A stretch of 64,000 bases of DNA from Nageia nagi (Eukaryota; Pinophyta): contig JBITNC010000001.1 in NCBI GenBank assembly GCA_050084985.1, positions 178,188,001 through 178,252,000 of the forward strand, in the 5' to 3' direction. Position 1 is the stretch's first letter, and every line of letters begins with the position of its first letter. Below, piece by piece: positions 46,125 to 57,834 of this stretch. The position numbers were made by a program, and so were the translations under genes. The notes under the pieces were generated by a model. That model did not search any database. It saw only the letters and a program-made list of their open reading frames with translations, and was not told where the DNA came from.

Positions 46125-46572
46125 TGTTGGAATGTATAATGCATTATTGTAAAGGTTATGTAATAATATTCTATGTAAGTTCACTAATACTTAAGGGTAT
46201 ATTTTATACCTTAAGTATTTAAGTGAATATGATAATGTAACTTGTCTTACACTCCATGTCATGAACATGCCCCTTGGGTAAAAGGATGTGCATGTCATGT
46301 TTTTATACATTGGATAAAAGAGTGATCCAAAGAGGGATTTTAGCCTATAAATATAAGGCTCCCTTTTTATGATCACACACCAATTTGTGTAATAGAAGGA
46401 TTGTAAGAGTTCATATATGTGAAAAAAGTGAGATCTAGTTAATGGATGTACTCCTAGTTGGAGGAACCACTTACATATTGTTTTATATTTGTGAGTTATT
46501 TAGATGTGATTTATGAGATTTCATGTGATCTTGAGAGTTTATGATTGTATTAGTTATATTGCAAATCCTTCA
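46125..46572 (+). repeat. 3' LTR of the copia element
   Basis: 448 bp, TGTTGGAATG to ATCCTTCA. It is followed by the TGATG target duplication and the rest of the PPR module. Confidence 0.95.
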
Positions 46573-47206
46573 TGATGTATGTATAAACATTGTTGCAAAT
46601 CTCCCTCCATTTTACCTTCTAAGGAAGTCATCCAATTAAGGGGGTTTTGATGGTTGATATTGTAAACTTGATGATCTATGTACATGATATATGTTTCTTG
46701 ATGATATACATAAATGTTTATTATGATATATGCATAGGCTATATTTTTATATACATAAATTTTATTATTATATGTGCATAGGCTATATTATCATCAAATA
46801 GAGCATCAAACCTAGTGTTAGAACATAAACTATGTACATATATACATATAAATCCTATGCATATATGTATAGCATCATACTTAGCATCATAACATCTAAA
46901 AAATTCTTAAATTCAATGCATGGAACCATGATAATGCCTACTATTGCTAGTGGCTTTAGGAATTTTATTTTTCTTACTTTGACACTTGCTTTGATGCTCA
47001 ATGGCCTTTTGGTAGAAGTGCTAACATGTATTTGAATTTATATCATCTAGGGTGATGGTACCCTCTATTTTAATGGGGACTACTCATATGAAAATCATAG
47101 TAGTTACTAAAGCTACCGGAGCTCAACATGGTGTGAAGAAAATGATCTCACTAGTTCATTTTGAAGGTTTTCCATGAGGTAAATCTTCTATACCTCAATC
47201 TAGTAT
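46573..47206. other. End of PPR copy B and AT-rich spacer
   Basis: 46573-46620 completes the interrupted PPR unit. Beyond it are ATATATGCATAGGCTATAT-type repeats (46690-46870) and no gene. Confidence 0.5.
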
Positions 47207-47961
47207 TGTAGTTACATAAAGTTAATTTATGTAATTAGTTAAAATTATTAAAGTGGTATTATCAATTTAATTTATGTTACTTCACTATTATGAATATTAT
47301 AATCATCATAATATATAATAGTGGACTAATTTGTATCTTATTTTGTAGGTAACATGATGCCCAAGGTGTGGGTGCCAACCCAAGGAGTGAGTTACATCAT
47401 CAAGTTTCCTATGTAACCAAGATCCACATAAGTCCACTATCAAGATAGATTTGGATAATATATTTTAAGCTTGATAGTGGCATATCCCTTTTAGGTATTC
47501 TTCAATATTATATTATCAAGATTGGAATTTGGATACTTTGACTATATTATGAAAGCTATCATACTATTATTGCATATAATTTGACATTCTTACAAGCTTG
47601 TGAGGGGATGACCTTTATCGAGATTTCAAATTCCTTGAAATGAGGATCATAAATGGCTTATTTGTGGATAAAAAATAACCTATTTTTCTCCAATAGGACT
47701 AATGATAGTCCAATTCTAATGAATCAATGAGATATGATATATGTGGTATCTTCATATGGTCATCCTTCTTCCATGCCTTGTTTCCTTTCATATGCAATAG
47801 GTAAGTATTTGAATCTCCAACTTGATAGGCATTACCTTGTTCTATATTTAATATCAATTATTTTTATTATTATCTATCTTTGGTCATTTTGGTATAATTA
47901 GGTTTTGGGATTATACTTATTATTTTTAACTACTACAATTTCCCATTTTTCTATACCTACA
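47207..47961 (+). repeat. 5' LTR of the Tat-type element
   Basis: 755 bp, TGTAGTTACATAAA to TATACCTACA, a 5-bp inverted end TGTAG/CTACA. It matches the 3' LTR throughout by eye, including GTAACATGATGCCCAAGG versus GTAATGTGATACCCAAGG. Confidence 0.9.
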
Positions 47962-47964
47962 AAT

Positions 47965-47980
47965 TGGTGAACCTGATATT
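47965..47980 (+). other. Primer binding site candidate
   Basis: TGGTGAACCTGATATT, three bases after the LTR. It is not the Met-tRNA type. A TGGCGA-like start with C-to-T decay would suit the Arg- or Asp-tRNA priming known in Tat and Athila elements; the exact tRNA is not resolved. Confidence 0.4.
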
Positions 47981-48139
47981 TTCAAACTAGTTGTGCTAAA
48001 AATTCACTAGGATTTTTTGATAAGACTAATATATTTTTTGATATGGATAAAAAATATATTGTTTCATTTGTGCATTATAGGGATCTTATAGATTAAGCTA
48101 TAGCTTATCTAAATATATATCATAAGGTAGGGGAAGGTA

Positions 48140-49340
48140 GGCATAATGCCTAACCTGAGAGAACCGTTCAAGAGTTACAACACCAAATGCAATATATTCA
48201 AAGAGAAATTCAAAGACTTGATATAGTTTATGATAAATTTTCTATTCCTATCTCATTTAAGATTCACAATATTGCTTTACCAAAAAAATATAAAACTTCA
48301 AAGTTTTGTAAGTTCAATCGCTAGGGTGATCCAAGTAAGCATATTCAAGGGTTTTCTAGTGAGTGTGAGTTGAAAGTTGGAATTTATTAAAGTATTTTGA
48401 CCAATTTTTTACCACATATATTGTAATTTGATGTGCATAGTGGTTCTATTCTTTACTATAAGGTTATATCACTTAATTTTGGGATATTTGTACTCAATTT
48501 GTGGAGCAATACAAGCATAATGTGAAATAAGAGGCATAATTAGCTAATTTATTTTCCATAAAGAAAGGCCCCATAGAAATATTTGAAAATTTCATTAAAT
48601 ATTAAAAAAATCTCACATTTTCAAAGAAACACTTTTAAAATTACAAGCAAATGATATGATTTATACTCATCTAGGGTTTTTTGAGATGACTCGTAAATTG
48701 ATTGATAAATAAAAAGTACTTGTTAAAATTGACCAACTGAAATATGAGAATGAAAAAAAAAATAGAAACAAGCCATATCAAGTAAAGAAATAATTTAATG
48801 AGGTTAATGCTATTGAAAAAGAATCAAAAGAAGAAAGAAAATATCAACCAAAGTTACCAATATTAAAATTTTCAAAAGCTCCAAATATTATTCTTAAAGA
48901 ACTCTTACAAAAGAACCTTATTAAATTATTTCCAGAATACTACGACCCATACCTTCATTGTGATTATAATTAAATGAGGGGTCATGGAACTAATACTAAT
49001 AGGAGATGGAGAGGTAAAATCCTAGAGTTGATAAAGAATGGTGCATATGATTTTCCCTATACAGAAGGTGAGTGTAGTGAAAAATGTGCTAATGATATAT
49101 TTAATGAGGAAATTTGTGCAACCATGATAAGAGGAAGGTCACCAAAGCAAGTTGTAGATTCAATAACAACTAAATGAAAAGAGTTTCCTAAATATCTTAT
49201 ATGCTACAACTTAGAAGATCGATTAAGGAACACATGAGCTAAAATTAGCTTATATGACTTGATATCCACATTGGAGTTCCATAAAAATGACCTTTGTGAG
49301 CTCTTTAAGAAAGAAAAGATAGATACCATATATTAATTAT
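48140..49340 (+). pseudogene. Tat Gag, broken
   Basis: FKIHNIALPKKYKTSKFCKF, GDPSKHIQGFSSECEL match the Gag start 'P..FK.P....YDG..DP..H...F'. Near 48974 MRGHGTNTNRRWRGKILELI and KNGAYDF match the Tat block '.RGH.T..C..L...I..LI'. Near 49240 AKISLYDLISTLEFHKNDL is the region just before protease. Most of the middle is beyond recognition. Confidence 0.65.
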
Positions 49341-49379
49341 TTAATTTTTTAATTTTTTTTAGTTCCTTTTCTCATTGCA

Positions 49380-49880
49380 ATATGATCAAGTTTGATGATA
49401 AAGACCATCCAAGTAAAGATGTGGTTGATCAATATGTGGCACTCTATATTCCAAATTAGATTTTCATTACTACTATTAGGAAGGCATTGGGTGATGAAGG
49501 TTCAACCCTAATTATTAATTCCATTGATATTCTTGATCAACTTGATAGAAGCAAGCTACCACCTATGGAGAAATTAAAAATGAGAATAAGAGGATTTGAT
49601 AATACACCAAGGAATTGCATTGGCATTATCAAGCTCCCTATCAAGGTTAGTCATCATATAGTTACAACACCTCTTTATGTCATGGAAGGAAATATATCCT
49701 ATAATATTATCCTTGAAATGCCTTGGATCCATGAGATGGAAGCATTTCCTTTTATATTGCATAAAGGCATCAAGTTTGATCATAATAAAAAACTATTAAA
49801 ATTGATGCAAATGAAGAATCAACTAAGAAGTGTAGCTTTATTTATTCTAAAAAGTTTACTACATTCAACATTCCTAAAGT
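49380..49880 (+). pseudogene. Tat aspartic protease
   Basis: GDEGSTLIINSIDIL holds the Asp-x-Gly site at 49493-49501. It is followed by MRIRGFDNTPRNCIGIIKLP, TTPLYVMEGNISYNIIL and MPWIHEMEAFPFILHKGIKF, the typical 'VRAFDN..R...GEI.LP', 'F.V.D...SYN.LLGR.WIH....VPS..HQ..KF' series. 131 codons are open, the best-kept part of this element. Confidence 0.8.
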
Positions 49881-50303
49881 AGTTATGAAAAAGGAATAGC
49901 AAGTAAGCATTCATGAAACTGAGCTAAGCACATACAAAATCTTGAATATCAATATTCTTAGTTCTACAAAATCCTTTGCTAGACCCATGGATCCTCAAAA
50001 AGAGGATCATTTTCTATCCATACCTAAAGAAGAGAACCTTTTTAGTCCATTTTAGAAGAAGAAAAAAGATAAATGAAACTAACCTAAGTTTGAATAAAAA
50101 AATTATGAGCATGTTTCAAGTAAATAATAATATGATCCTAATGAAGAGGATCAATAACAATCCACTTTTGATAAATAATATACTCTAGATGAAATCTAGA
50201 AGGTATTGTACAATCCTAATGAATCATCTACACCATTTTTTCAGCCTCATTCATCCTCACTCTTAATGGAGTTAGACCATCTAAGTATGAAGGAATCCTA
50301 TTT

Positions 50304-50335
50304 CACTAGACCAAAAAAGGCCTTTGGTGGTAGGC
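50304..50335 (+). repeat. Left terminal inverted repeat (CACTA)
   Basis: Starts CACTAGACC after TTT. A near-identical sequence appears inverted at 55665-55696 and at 37503-37523. Confidence 0.65.
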
Positions 50336-50429
50336 AAAAACCTTTGCCAAATACCTTTAGTGGCAAAAATACATCCACCATCATTGAGAGTATCACTAAA
50401 AGTTCTAAATATATAGTGGTAGGCTAAAC

Positions 50430-50640
50430 CTACCAATGTAAAGTTGATTTTCCCATCACCAAATATCCTTAAACCATACTCCGATATTTAAGGTGATGGT
50501 GTATACTTGCCACCTTATAATTTAAGGTGGTGGGTAAAACCCACCATAGTATACCTTAAGGGGGTAAGGGGTATAACCTACTACCTTATAATTTAATGGG
50601 GAAGGTAGTTCCTACCACCTTATACTCTAATAGAGTGGTT
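50430..50640. repeat. Left subterminal repeats
   Basis: Variants of ACCTTATAATTTAAGGTGGT and its inverse recur about six times (50460, 50485, 50511, 50555, 50592, 50625) and continue at 53033-53075 beyond the nested LTR element. Short, partly palindromic subterminal repeats are the transposase-binding zone of CACTA elements. Confidence 0.6.
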
Positions 50641-50645
50641 AATTC

Positions 50646-51638
50646 TATTTAGATCTAACAAGACTATGTTCAAGTGATGGTGCAATAAAAAAATAACTAA
50701 TAAGTTAATGGCACCACACAACAAAGAGATTCCCCTTGGTTCACCCAATATTGGCTACATTCAACAAATGAAATGAGTGTAAACTCCTTTAGATTATATT
50801 ATCAATGCTTTGTATAATCAAGCAAATCTCCCTCTAGATCATATAATGTAAAATTATATGTGCAATCACAACACATCTAGTGATCTCTGTACAATAAGCA
50901 TCATATAATATACATATAATAAATCCATAATATAACCCTCATGCTATACCACATGAGATCTCTATAGCCTATACATCAGTGCTACACCACACTCAACACT
51001 ATACCATGCTCCATATGTTTTTCAAGATCCACATACCATGTCTACCATACATAATATGCTCACAAATAATGTGATCTACCACATTCACATCATGTGATCC
51101 ATTTGTATACCAACATGAACCATATACTATCATCGTGTACCATGCCCAAACCTTAAGCATACTTAATCCTCTCAAGATTTAATCTAAGATCCACTATTAT
51201 GTGCTTCCATGCCCAACCTAGGGCATACACACTATTCCAATATCCTTCTAGGATTATTTAAAGATTATTCTAGGATACTTGATGCATCTTTCAGTACCAT
51301 ATTTCTAAGATAAATACATCCTAAAAATACATGCAATATTACAATATAATGAGCATAAATCCATGGGCTAAAACCACCCATTATATTTTGTCCAAATGTC
51401 TCCCCCTAAAAAAATGTAGCTACAATCCCTATAAAAATAGTCAACTTGTATAAGCCATAATGTTTGATCCATATCTTCATTTTGCATTTTGTTTAGACCT
51501 ATGGAAAGGTATAAATGTGTAGAATCTACATACAAAATTTCATCCCCTTTGGATCAATGTAGGATCTTAATTTTTCACCTACACCAAAACATAGCTGTAT
51601 AGAATATTTCCTTTACAAAGGATGAAACACACCCAACA
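50646..51638 (-). repeat. 3' LTR of the nested element
   Basis: 993 bp. On the minus strand it starts TGTTGGGTGTGTTTCATCC. It shares ACTATGTTCAAGTGATGGTG, CACAACACATCTAGTGATCT and AACCACCCATTATATTTTGT with its partner. Confidence 0.85.
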
Positions 51639-51650
51639 ATCTCCCACTTG
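51639..51650 (-). other. Polypurine tract of the nested element
   Basis: The minus strand reads CAAGTGGGAGAT, the usual copia-like tract, directly before the LTR. Confidence 0.75.
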
Positions 51651-52041
51651 TTGAATCCTTTGCCAAGGGATCAACCAATCCTAAAAAACTCACTAATTGA
51701 AGACACATATTCAAGATTGAATATAAATTTACTAAGATTTTCCACTCTATTATAATCACTAATATGATCCAGATCACACATCAAACATCTACAACATTCA
51801 TCTAAGGACACAGACACATGTGCCTTAGCAAATTCATAAAAAAATCTTCATTCTTAAATGATTGGCCACCATTAATCCTTCTAGATCCACTACATAAGGC
51901 TCCCACTTGAACATACATCTCTTTAAAAACATAGATCCTCACTAGATCTAACATAACAAGATCTGATCCCAGATCTTACACACCAAGATCTAAATCAAAC
52001 ATAAAACTCTTACAATAAAGGCATCCCTCTATTTCCTGCAA

Positions 52042-52057
52042 CCAAGCTCTGATACCA
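52042..52057 (-). other. Primer binding site (Met-tRNA)
   Basis: The minus strand reads TGGTATCAGAGCTTGG; the first 12 bases match perfectly, two bases from the LTR edge. Confidence 0.95.
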
Positions 52058-52059
52058 CT

Positions 52060-53027
52060 TGTTGGGATGAGGATCTAATAAGACTATGTTCAAGTGATAA
52101 TGCAATAAAAAAATGAATAATAAGTTAATGGAACCACATAATAAAGAGATTTACCCTAGTTCACCCAATGTGGGCTACATCTAACAAAACCAAGGAGCAT
52201 CAACTCCTTAAAATTGTATTATCAATGCTTTGTACAATCAAGCAAATTTGTCTCTATATCATATAATGTAAAATCATATGTGCAATCACAACACATCTAG
52301 TGATCTCCATACAATAAGCATCATACAATATACATATCACAAATCTATGATATAACCCTCACGCTATACCACATGAGATATCTATAGTCCATACATCAAT
52401 GCTACACCATGCTCCATATATGTATCAAGATCTACATACCATGTCTGCCACATATAGTATGCTCACACATAATATGATCTACCACATTCACATCATGTGA
52501 TCCATTTGAATACCAACATGAACCACACACTATCACCATGTTCCATGCCCAAACCTTGAGCATACTTGATCCTCTCAAGGTCTAATCCAAGATCCACCAT
52601 TATATGCTCCCATATGCAACCAAGGACATACATACTAATCCAGGATCCTTCCAATATTATTCAAAGATTATTACTAGATACTTAATGCATCTTACACTAC
52701 CATATTTATAAGATTAATATAGCCTAAAACTACATAGAAGTATCATAAAACCATGGGCTAAAACCACCCATTACATTTTGTCCAAATGTCCCCCCTAAAA
52801 AATGTAGTTGTAATTCCTATAAAAATAGTTAACTTGTGGAAGCCATAACTTTTGATCTAGAGCTTCATTTTGCACATTATTTAGACTATTCAAAAGATAT
52901 AGATCTATAGAATCTACATACAATTTTTTTTCCCATTTGGATCAACATAGAACCTTCATTTTTCACCTACACAAAAAATGTAGTTGTACAAAATATTTCC
53001 TTTACAAAGGATAAAACACATCCAACA
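52060..53027 (-). repeat. 5' LTR of the nested element
   Basis: 968 bp. The plus strand starts TGTTGGGATGAGGATCT and ends ACACATCCAACA. Confidence 0.85.
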
Positions 53028-53339
53028 AATTCTTACCACCTTAGAATTTAAGGGGGTAGGTTACACCCATCTCTAAATCATTATTATTTTAAAATAAATA
53101 GGCATAGTTTGGAAGCATTTTTCTAGACTACATTATCATTATTCCATATTATAGAAGAATGCTTCTGAACTACACCATCCTTGGTTACCTAAGGTTCAAC
53201 AAATGCTTAATCATAGTGCTAGCCATAGGCTTCTGAAGGATGGACTAATGGAACTATTTAGTTACCATTTAATCCTTACTCATTTTAGTACAAGGACTTG
53301 TGGCCCCTAAAGGAAAACCTAATCACCACATCAATAGTG

Positions 53340-53530
53340 ACTCTATCCTTGGATATGAAATGATCTAAATGCACCCAAAAATGATATGAAATGATATAAA
53401 TGCACCAACATATTATATGAAATGATTTAAATGAACCAACATATGTTATGAAATGATTTAAATGCACCAACATATGAAATGATCTAAATACACAAATATA
53501 TGATATGAAATTATCTAAATGCACCAATAT
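53340..53530. repeat. 31-bp satellite-like array, about 6 copies
   Basis: GATATGAAATGATTTAAATG plus CACCAACATA recurs roughly every 30 bp. The unit is shared with 22.4, 23.2 and 24.9-25.4 kb. Confidence 0.85.
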
Positions 53531-53619
53531 AATATATAAAATAATTGAATTAATTCAAGTACAAAGAGCAATAAAGAGTTATTTTACTATAAGAAAGGAA
53601 GCAAAGTGCTAAGTTGACA

Positions 53620-55175
53620 AAAACATTCTTGTAACTCTTAGCCAAACACAAAAAAAATATGTGATTCCCAAGTGATGCATCCTATGTTAAACTTGTGGAT
53701 GTTTGAATCATTTGAGCATAATTGAAATTGTAGAGAATAATCTTATTATCCAAAGATGGACCCAAAATCATGACCAAAAGTGATAAGTTACTCTCATCCA
53801 TCTTATGCTTGAAAATGATGCAACTATACTAATATAGAAGTGGTAACTTGGCAAAAATATGCACGTAATACTTAGTCAAACATAGAAAAAACATGTGATT
53901 TCCAAGTGCTACATCTTATGTTGAAATTTTACACCATATTTAAATCATTTGACTATAATTGAAACTGTAGAGCATAATCTTCATGTCCAACAATAGGGCC
54001 CAAAAGTATGGCCAAAAGTGATAAGTTGGCATCATCCATCCTTTATTCTAAAATTAAGCAACTATACTAGTTTATAAGTAGTAATTTATCAAAAATATGC
54101 TTGTAATACTAAGCTAAAAAATGGAAAAAACATGTGATTACCAAGTGTTGCATCTTATGTTGAAACTGTAGACCATATTTGAATCATTTGAGTATAATTG
54201 AAACTATAGAGCATAATCTTCACATCCAAAAATAGGGCCTGAAAGTTGATGTGATTGTTATAACAAACCTATCAAAAAGTGATAAACTATATTTTTCATT
54301 CTTGTATGATTAGACCAAAAGTGATAAGTTAACCTCATACATCATTTGTTTTGAAATGATGCAACAAGTGGTAAGTTGGTAAAAATATGCTTGTAATAAT
54401 TAGTCAAACACAAAAAAATATGTGGCTCCCAAGTGTTGCATCCTGTCAAATAATTTATAAGTAGTGGTAATATGAGTGCATATTGAACAATCTATTAGAC
54501 CAAGGAATTGATCTCTTATAACCATGATTTGTATGCAATACAAGATTTGTGTTGCATACACATCATAATTGCTATAGATCAATTCCTAGATCTACTAAAT
54601 TGCCTAATATGCAATTATTGCATGATACAAAAAAATGGGTTTTTAGAGAAATGCCCTAAGAATATTAATGGAACATTAAACCTCATTTCCAAAATACTCA
54701 TGAAAACATAATTGGGTGTGTGGATGTGTATAGATGGTGCTTGTAAATTGAATATTTGGGTTTTGAATGCCCTAATAGATATGTATGTAAAATATGAAAG
54801 AATACACAATGACTAATAATTATTTCATAATATTCATGATGCAAACATATGTTCATGGTATACAATGATTGCACAATATGCAAAAAGTGGATTTTTAGAG
54901 AAAATACCTACAACTAGTGAGAGATCACTAAACTTCATTTCTAAAATACTCATAAAACATGAATTAGGCAAGTTGGAAAAAACATGCTTGTATACTCCTT
55001 TTTCATCAAAAAATAAAAATCTACTTAGCCAAAAGTAGAAAAAAACATATGATTCCTAAGTGTTGCATCTTATGTTGAAATTGTAGAACATATTTGAATC
55101 ATTTAAGCATAATTGAAACTGTAGAGCATAATTTCATGTATAAAAATAAGGACCAAAAGTTGATGTAACTATTAT
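53620..55175. repeat. Tandem array of a unit of about 235 bp
   Basis: AAACATGTGATTCCCAAGTG followed by TTGAAACTGTAGA.CATATTTGAATCATTTGA and CCAAAAGTGATAAGTT recurs with anchors near 53641, 53874, 54115, 54401 (partial) and 55027. Part of the unit also occurs in copy A (25400-25450, and inverted at 22870-22920). Confidence 0.75.
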
Positions 55176-55480
55176 AATAAACTTGTCAAAAATTAATAAA
55201 TAGCCTTTTTCTTGTATGCAAAGCATAAGAATTTGAATGGAGGGGCCATTGATGTGAGTGTGAGTGCACCATCCATATGATATGAAATGATCCATAGTGC
55301 TTGCAATTTGAATATATGGGTTTTGAATTCCCTTATATACATGTATGCAAAATGTGGAAGAATACAAAAGGATCATGAATTATTTAACAATATGCAAAGT
55401 GGGTTTTTGGAAAAAAATCCCTAAGATATGTACACAAAATATGGAAGGATACACTAGCCCAAGAATTATTTGACAAGATG
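54480..55480 (+). pseudogene. PPR module fragments, plus strand
   Basis: At 54640-54830: KNGFLEKCPKNINGTLNLIS, then NIWVLNALIDMYVKYERIHN. At 54880-54950: KSGFLEKIPTTSERSLNFIS. At 55300-55370: FELPYIHVCKMWKNTKG-type reading and MYAKCGRI-like codons. They follow the S-motif-to-E-motif order of the 252-bp units further right, with many stops. Confidence 0.6.
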
Positions 55481-55509
55481 CATGATGCAAACATAGTTTA
55501 ATGGTTTGC

Positions 55510-55696
55510 TACCAAGTGTTTCCCCTCTCTCCTCTTTTCTTTATCTCCTCTCCTCTCCACTCTCCTCTCCTCCCAAATACCATAACAATCCTAGGTCTAT
55601 CCCTCAAAAATGAAATGGCTTGCGTAAGGTTCCTGCATGGGCTTTTTTTTTTTAATTTAAAATTGATCATCACCCAAGGCCTTTTTTGGTCTAGTG
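55510..55696. repeat. Second CACTA-type right end with CT-rich block
   Basis: A CTCTCCTCC-rich tract (55523-55575), then CCCTCAAAAATGAAATGGCT, a T-rich tract, ATCACCCAAGGCC and TTTTTTGGTCTAGTG ending at 55696. The same order, diverged, lies at 57835-58178 before the outer right end. The flank is TTG, unlike the left TTT, so the outer pair is preferred as the element's ends. Confidence 0.6.
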
Positions 55697-55754
55697 TTGG
55701 GTATTTGGATATGTTTACTTGGTGTTTATAAATCAAATATTGTTGTTTTGAATA

Positions 55755-56320
55755 CCTTTAAAGGTATGTATGCAAAATATGGAAGAATGCATAAGGACGA
55801 AGAATTTTTAAACAAGATGCATGATGCATATATAGTTTCATGGAATGCAATGATCATAAGATATGCATAAAATGGATTTTTTGAAATGATTATAGAGAAT
55901 TTTAAGTAGATGCAATTATCAAATGTAAAGGCAAACTTTGTAACCTTTTCCACCATTCTTCCAACATGTGCCACCATGGGAGCCCTAGAAGAATGTATGT
56001 GAATCCATCAAATTGTAGTTAAGAAAGGTTTTGCATCAAATATTATGGTTTTGACTACCCTAATAAACATGTATGCAAAATGTGGAATAATGCACAAGGC
56101 CTAAGAATTATTTGATTATATGCATGACGCATACATAGTTTTATGTAATGCAATGATTAGAGGATATGTAATTCATGGCTACAACATGTATGCTCTTAAA
56201 ATCTTTTATAGATCAAGTACTTGGTAACCAACCCTAATAGCATAATATTTGTATGTGTTCTACTTACATGAAGCCATGCAGGTCTAGTTAAAAATGATGA
56301 ATCAACCTCATGTTAGAAAT
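55755..56320 (+). pseudogene. PPR pseudogene segment, best-preserved multi-motif piece
   Basis: In order: MYAKYGRMHKDEEFLNKMHD, AYIVSWNAMIIRYA, FVTFSTILPTCATMGALEEC, IHQIVVKKGFASNIMVLTTL, INMYAKCGIMHKA, ELFDYMHDAYIVLCNAMIRG, YVIHGYNMYALKIF, NPNSIIFVCVLLT and SHAGLVKNDE. This is P-L-S-P spacing as in real PLS-class PPR proteins, without the shuffling seen elsewhere, and it probably shows the arrangement of the captured parent gene. Stops and small indels break it; there is no start or transit peptide. Confidence 0.75.
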
Positions 56321-56559
56321 AAGTTCCTCATAAGAAATCAGAGAGTAGTAGGCCCTTCTATGCACCACACTATTAATGTAGCAATACATTTGAAGATGAT
56401 ATATCAATAACCACTTAATCTGCTTCAACCAATGAAGCATTGTTGTCTCTATGAGGATATCTTATCTACCTCCTTTACCAAATCTACCTAATGATATTAT
56501 TTTGGTTGGTCATACCAATATAAATTAGTATCAATAGGTAGCTTTTTCATTGTAAGGGA

Positions 56560-57660
56560 GCTTTGAACTTCACTACCAAAATACCCATAAAACCTAAATT
56601 AGGTGTGTGAAAGTGTCTACATGGTACTTGTCATCCAAATATTTAGGTTTTGAAAGATCTGATAGACATGTATACAAAATGTGGAAGAATATACAAGGAT
56701 TGAGTATTATTTAACAAGATGCAAACTTAATTTTTGAAACAAAATCCCTGAGACATGTACACAAAATGTGGAAGAGTACACAAGGTTTGAGAATTTTTTG
56801 ATGAGATGCATGATGCAAACATAGTTTCATAGTCTGCAATGATTTCATGATATGCACAAAATGGGTTTTTGAAAAAAAATCCCTAAGACATGTATGTAAA
56901 ATATGAAAGAATACATAAGGCTAGGTATTTGTTTGACAAGATGCAAGATGCAAAGATAGTTTCATAGTCTATAATGAACTTCTCTATTGAAATACTCATA
57001 AAACCTAAATTGGGTATGTGAAAGTGTCTACATGGTTCTTGTAATTTGAATGTTTGGGTTTTAAATGCCTTAATATACATGTATACAAAATGTGAAAGAA
57101 TACACAAAGCTCAATAATGGTTTGATAAGATGCATGATTCAAACACAATTTTATGGTCTGTAATGATTGCATGATATCCATAAAATAGGTTTTTATAGAA
57201 AATCCCTAAAACTATTGAGGTACCATTGAATTACACTGCTAAAATACTCATAAAATTTAAATTAGATGTGTAGAAGTATCTACATGGTGCTTGTAATTCA
57301 AATTTTTGGGTTTTGAATACCTTTATAGACATGTACATAAAATATGGAAGAATACACAAGGCTTGAGAATTGTTTTGTAAGATGCATGATATAAAACACA
57401 ATTTTATGGTCTATAATGATTGCAATATATGCAAAAAATAGGTTTTCTGATAAAATCCCTTTGAATATAGAGGGATCATTGAACTTCATTACCAAAATAC
57501 TCATAAAACTTGAATTAGATGTGTGTGTGTGTAATTCGAATGTTTGGGTTTTGAATGCCTTGATAGGAATATACATAAAATATAGAAGAATACACAAGGC
57601 TTGAAAAATGTTTAAAAAGATGCAAAATGGGTTTTGAAAAAAAAAAAGGCCCTAAATATA
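56560..57660 (+). repeat. 252-bp in-frame tandem repeat of PPR S plus E modules
   Basis: The anchor AATACTCATAAAA lies at 56991, 57243 and 57496 (spacings 252 and 253), with an irregular earlier unit at 56580. Each unit encodes LNFITKILIKLEL (E-motif end), CNSNVWVLNALI.MY.K..RIHKA (S motif), MHDANT.-like codons and a KNGFLEK/KNRFSDK linker. Length is 84 codons. A shorter copy of the S part (CATGTATGCAAAATGTGGAA) adds further MYAKCGRI readings. Confidence 0.75.
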
Positions 57661-57834
57661 TGTATGCAAAATGTGGTAGGATACATTGGCCTAAGTATTA
57701 TTTGATAAGATGCATGATGCAAGTATAGTTTCATGGCATGTAATGATCCCAACATACATAAAAAATGAGTTTTGAAAAAATCCCTAAGACATGTATGCAA
57801 AATATAGAATAATATACCTACCTTGTAGCTAAGA

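Larger units (their letters stand above)
38172..46572 (+). mobile_element. Complete Ty1/copia element, inactive
   Basis: 8401 bp between TGATG target duplications (38167-38171 and 46573-46577). It has two LTRs, a perfect Met-tRNA PBS, a 2.8-kb leader with tandem repeats, then gag-protease-integrase-RT-RNase H in copia order, about 700 bp of 3' sequence and a polypurine tract. Stops, Cys-to-Tyr changes and a lost RT catalytic Asp make it inactive. It sits inside the 135-bp PPR repeat: removing it rejoins ...AAAGAGCATT TGATG with TATGTATAAAC, the order seen in the neighbouring units. Confidence 0.95.
50646..53027 (-). mobile_element. Non-coding LTR element nested in the CACTA-type element
   Basis: Two direct repeats of nearly 1 kb (50646-51638 and 52060-53027) flank only about 420 bp. 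The minus strand has a Met-tRNA PBS beside the right copy and a purine tract beside the left copy. AATTC lies on both sides (50641-50645 and 53028-53032). The interior and LTRs have no coding capacity, so this is a LARD/TRIM-like parasite of an autonomous element. The left LTR start is damaged (TATTTAGATCT for TGTTGGGATGAGGATCT). LTR divergence is clearly visible. Confidence 0.85.

Noticed and set aside
53285-53527. 80-codon minus-strand frame rich in Phe, His and Ile
   Set aside because: Produced by the 31-bp satellite-like array; not a gene.
50304-55696. Inner right end as the true end of the CACTA-type element
   Set aside because: The terminus matches the left end well, but its flank (TTG) does not match TTT, whereas the outer end at 58178 has TTT and lets the Tat coding stretch resume. 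Kept as a separate finding.
55509-55736. Frames on both strands in the CT-rich block
   Set aside because: Open only because of the low-complexity pyrimidine tract; no domain or start context.
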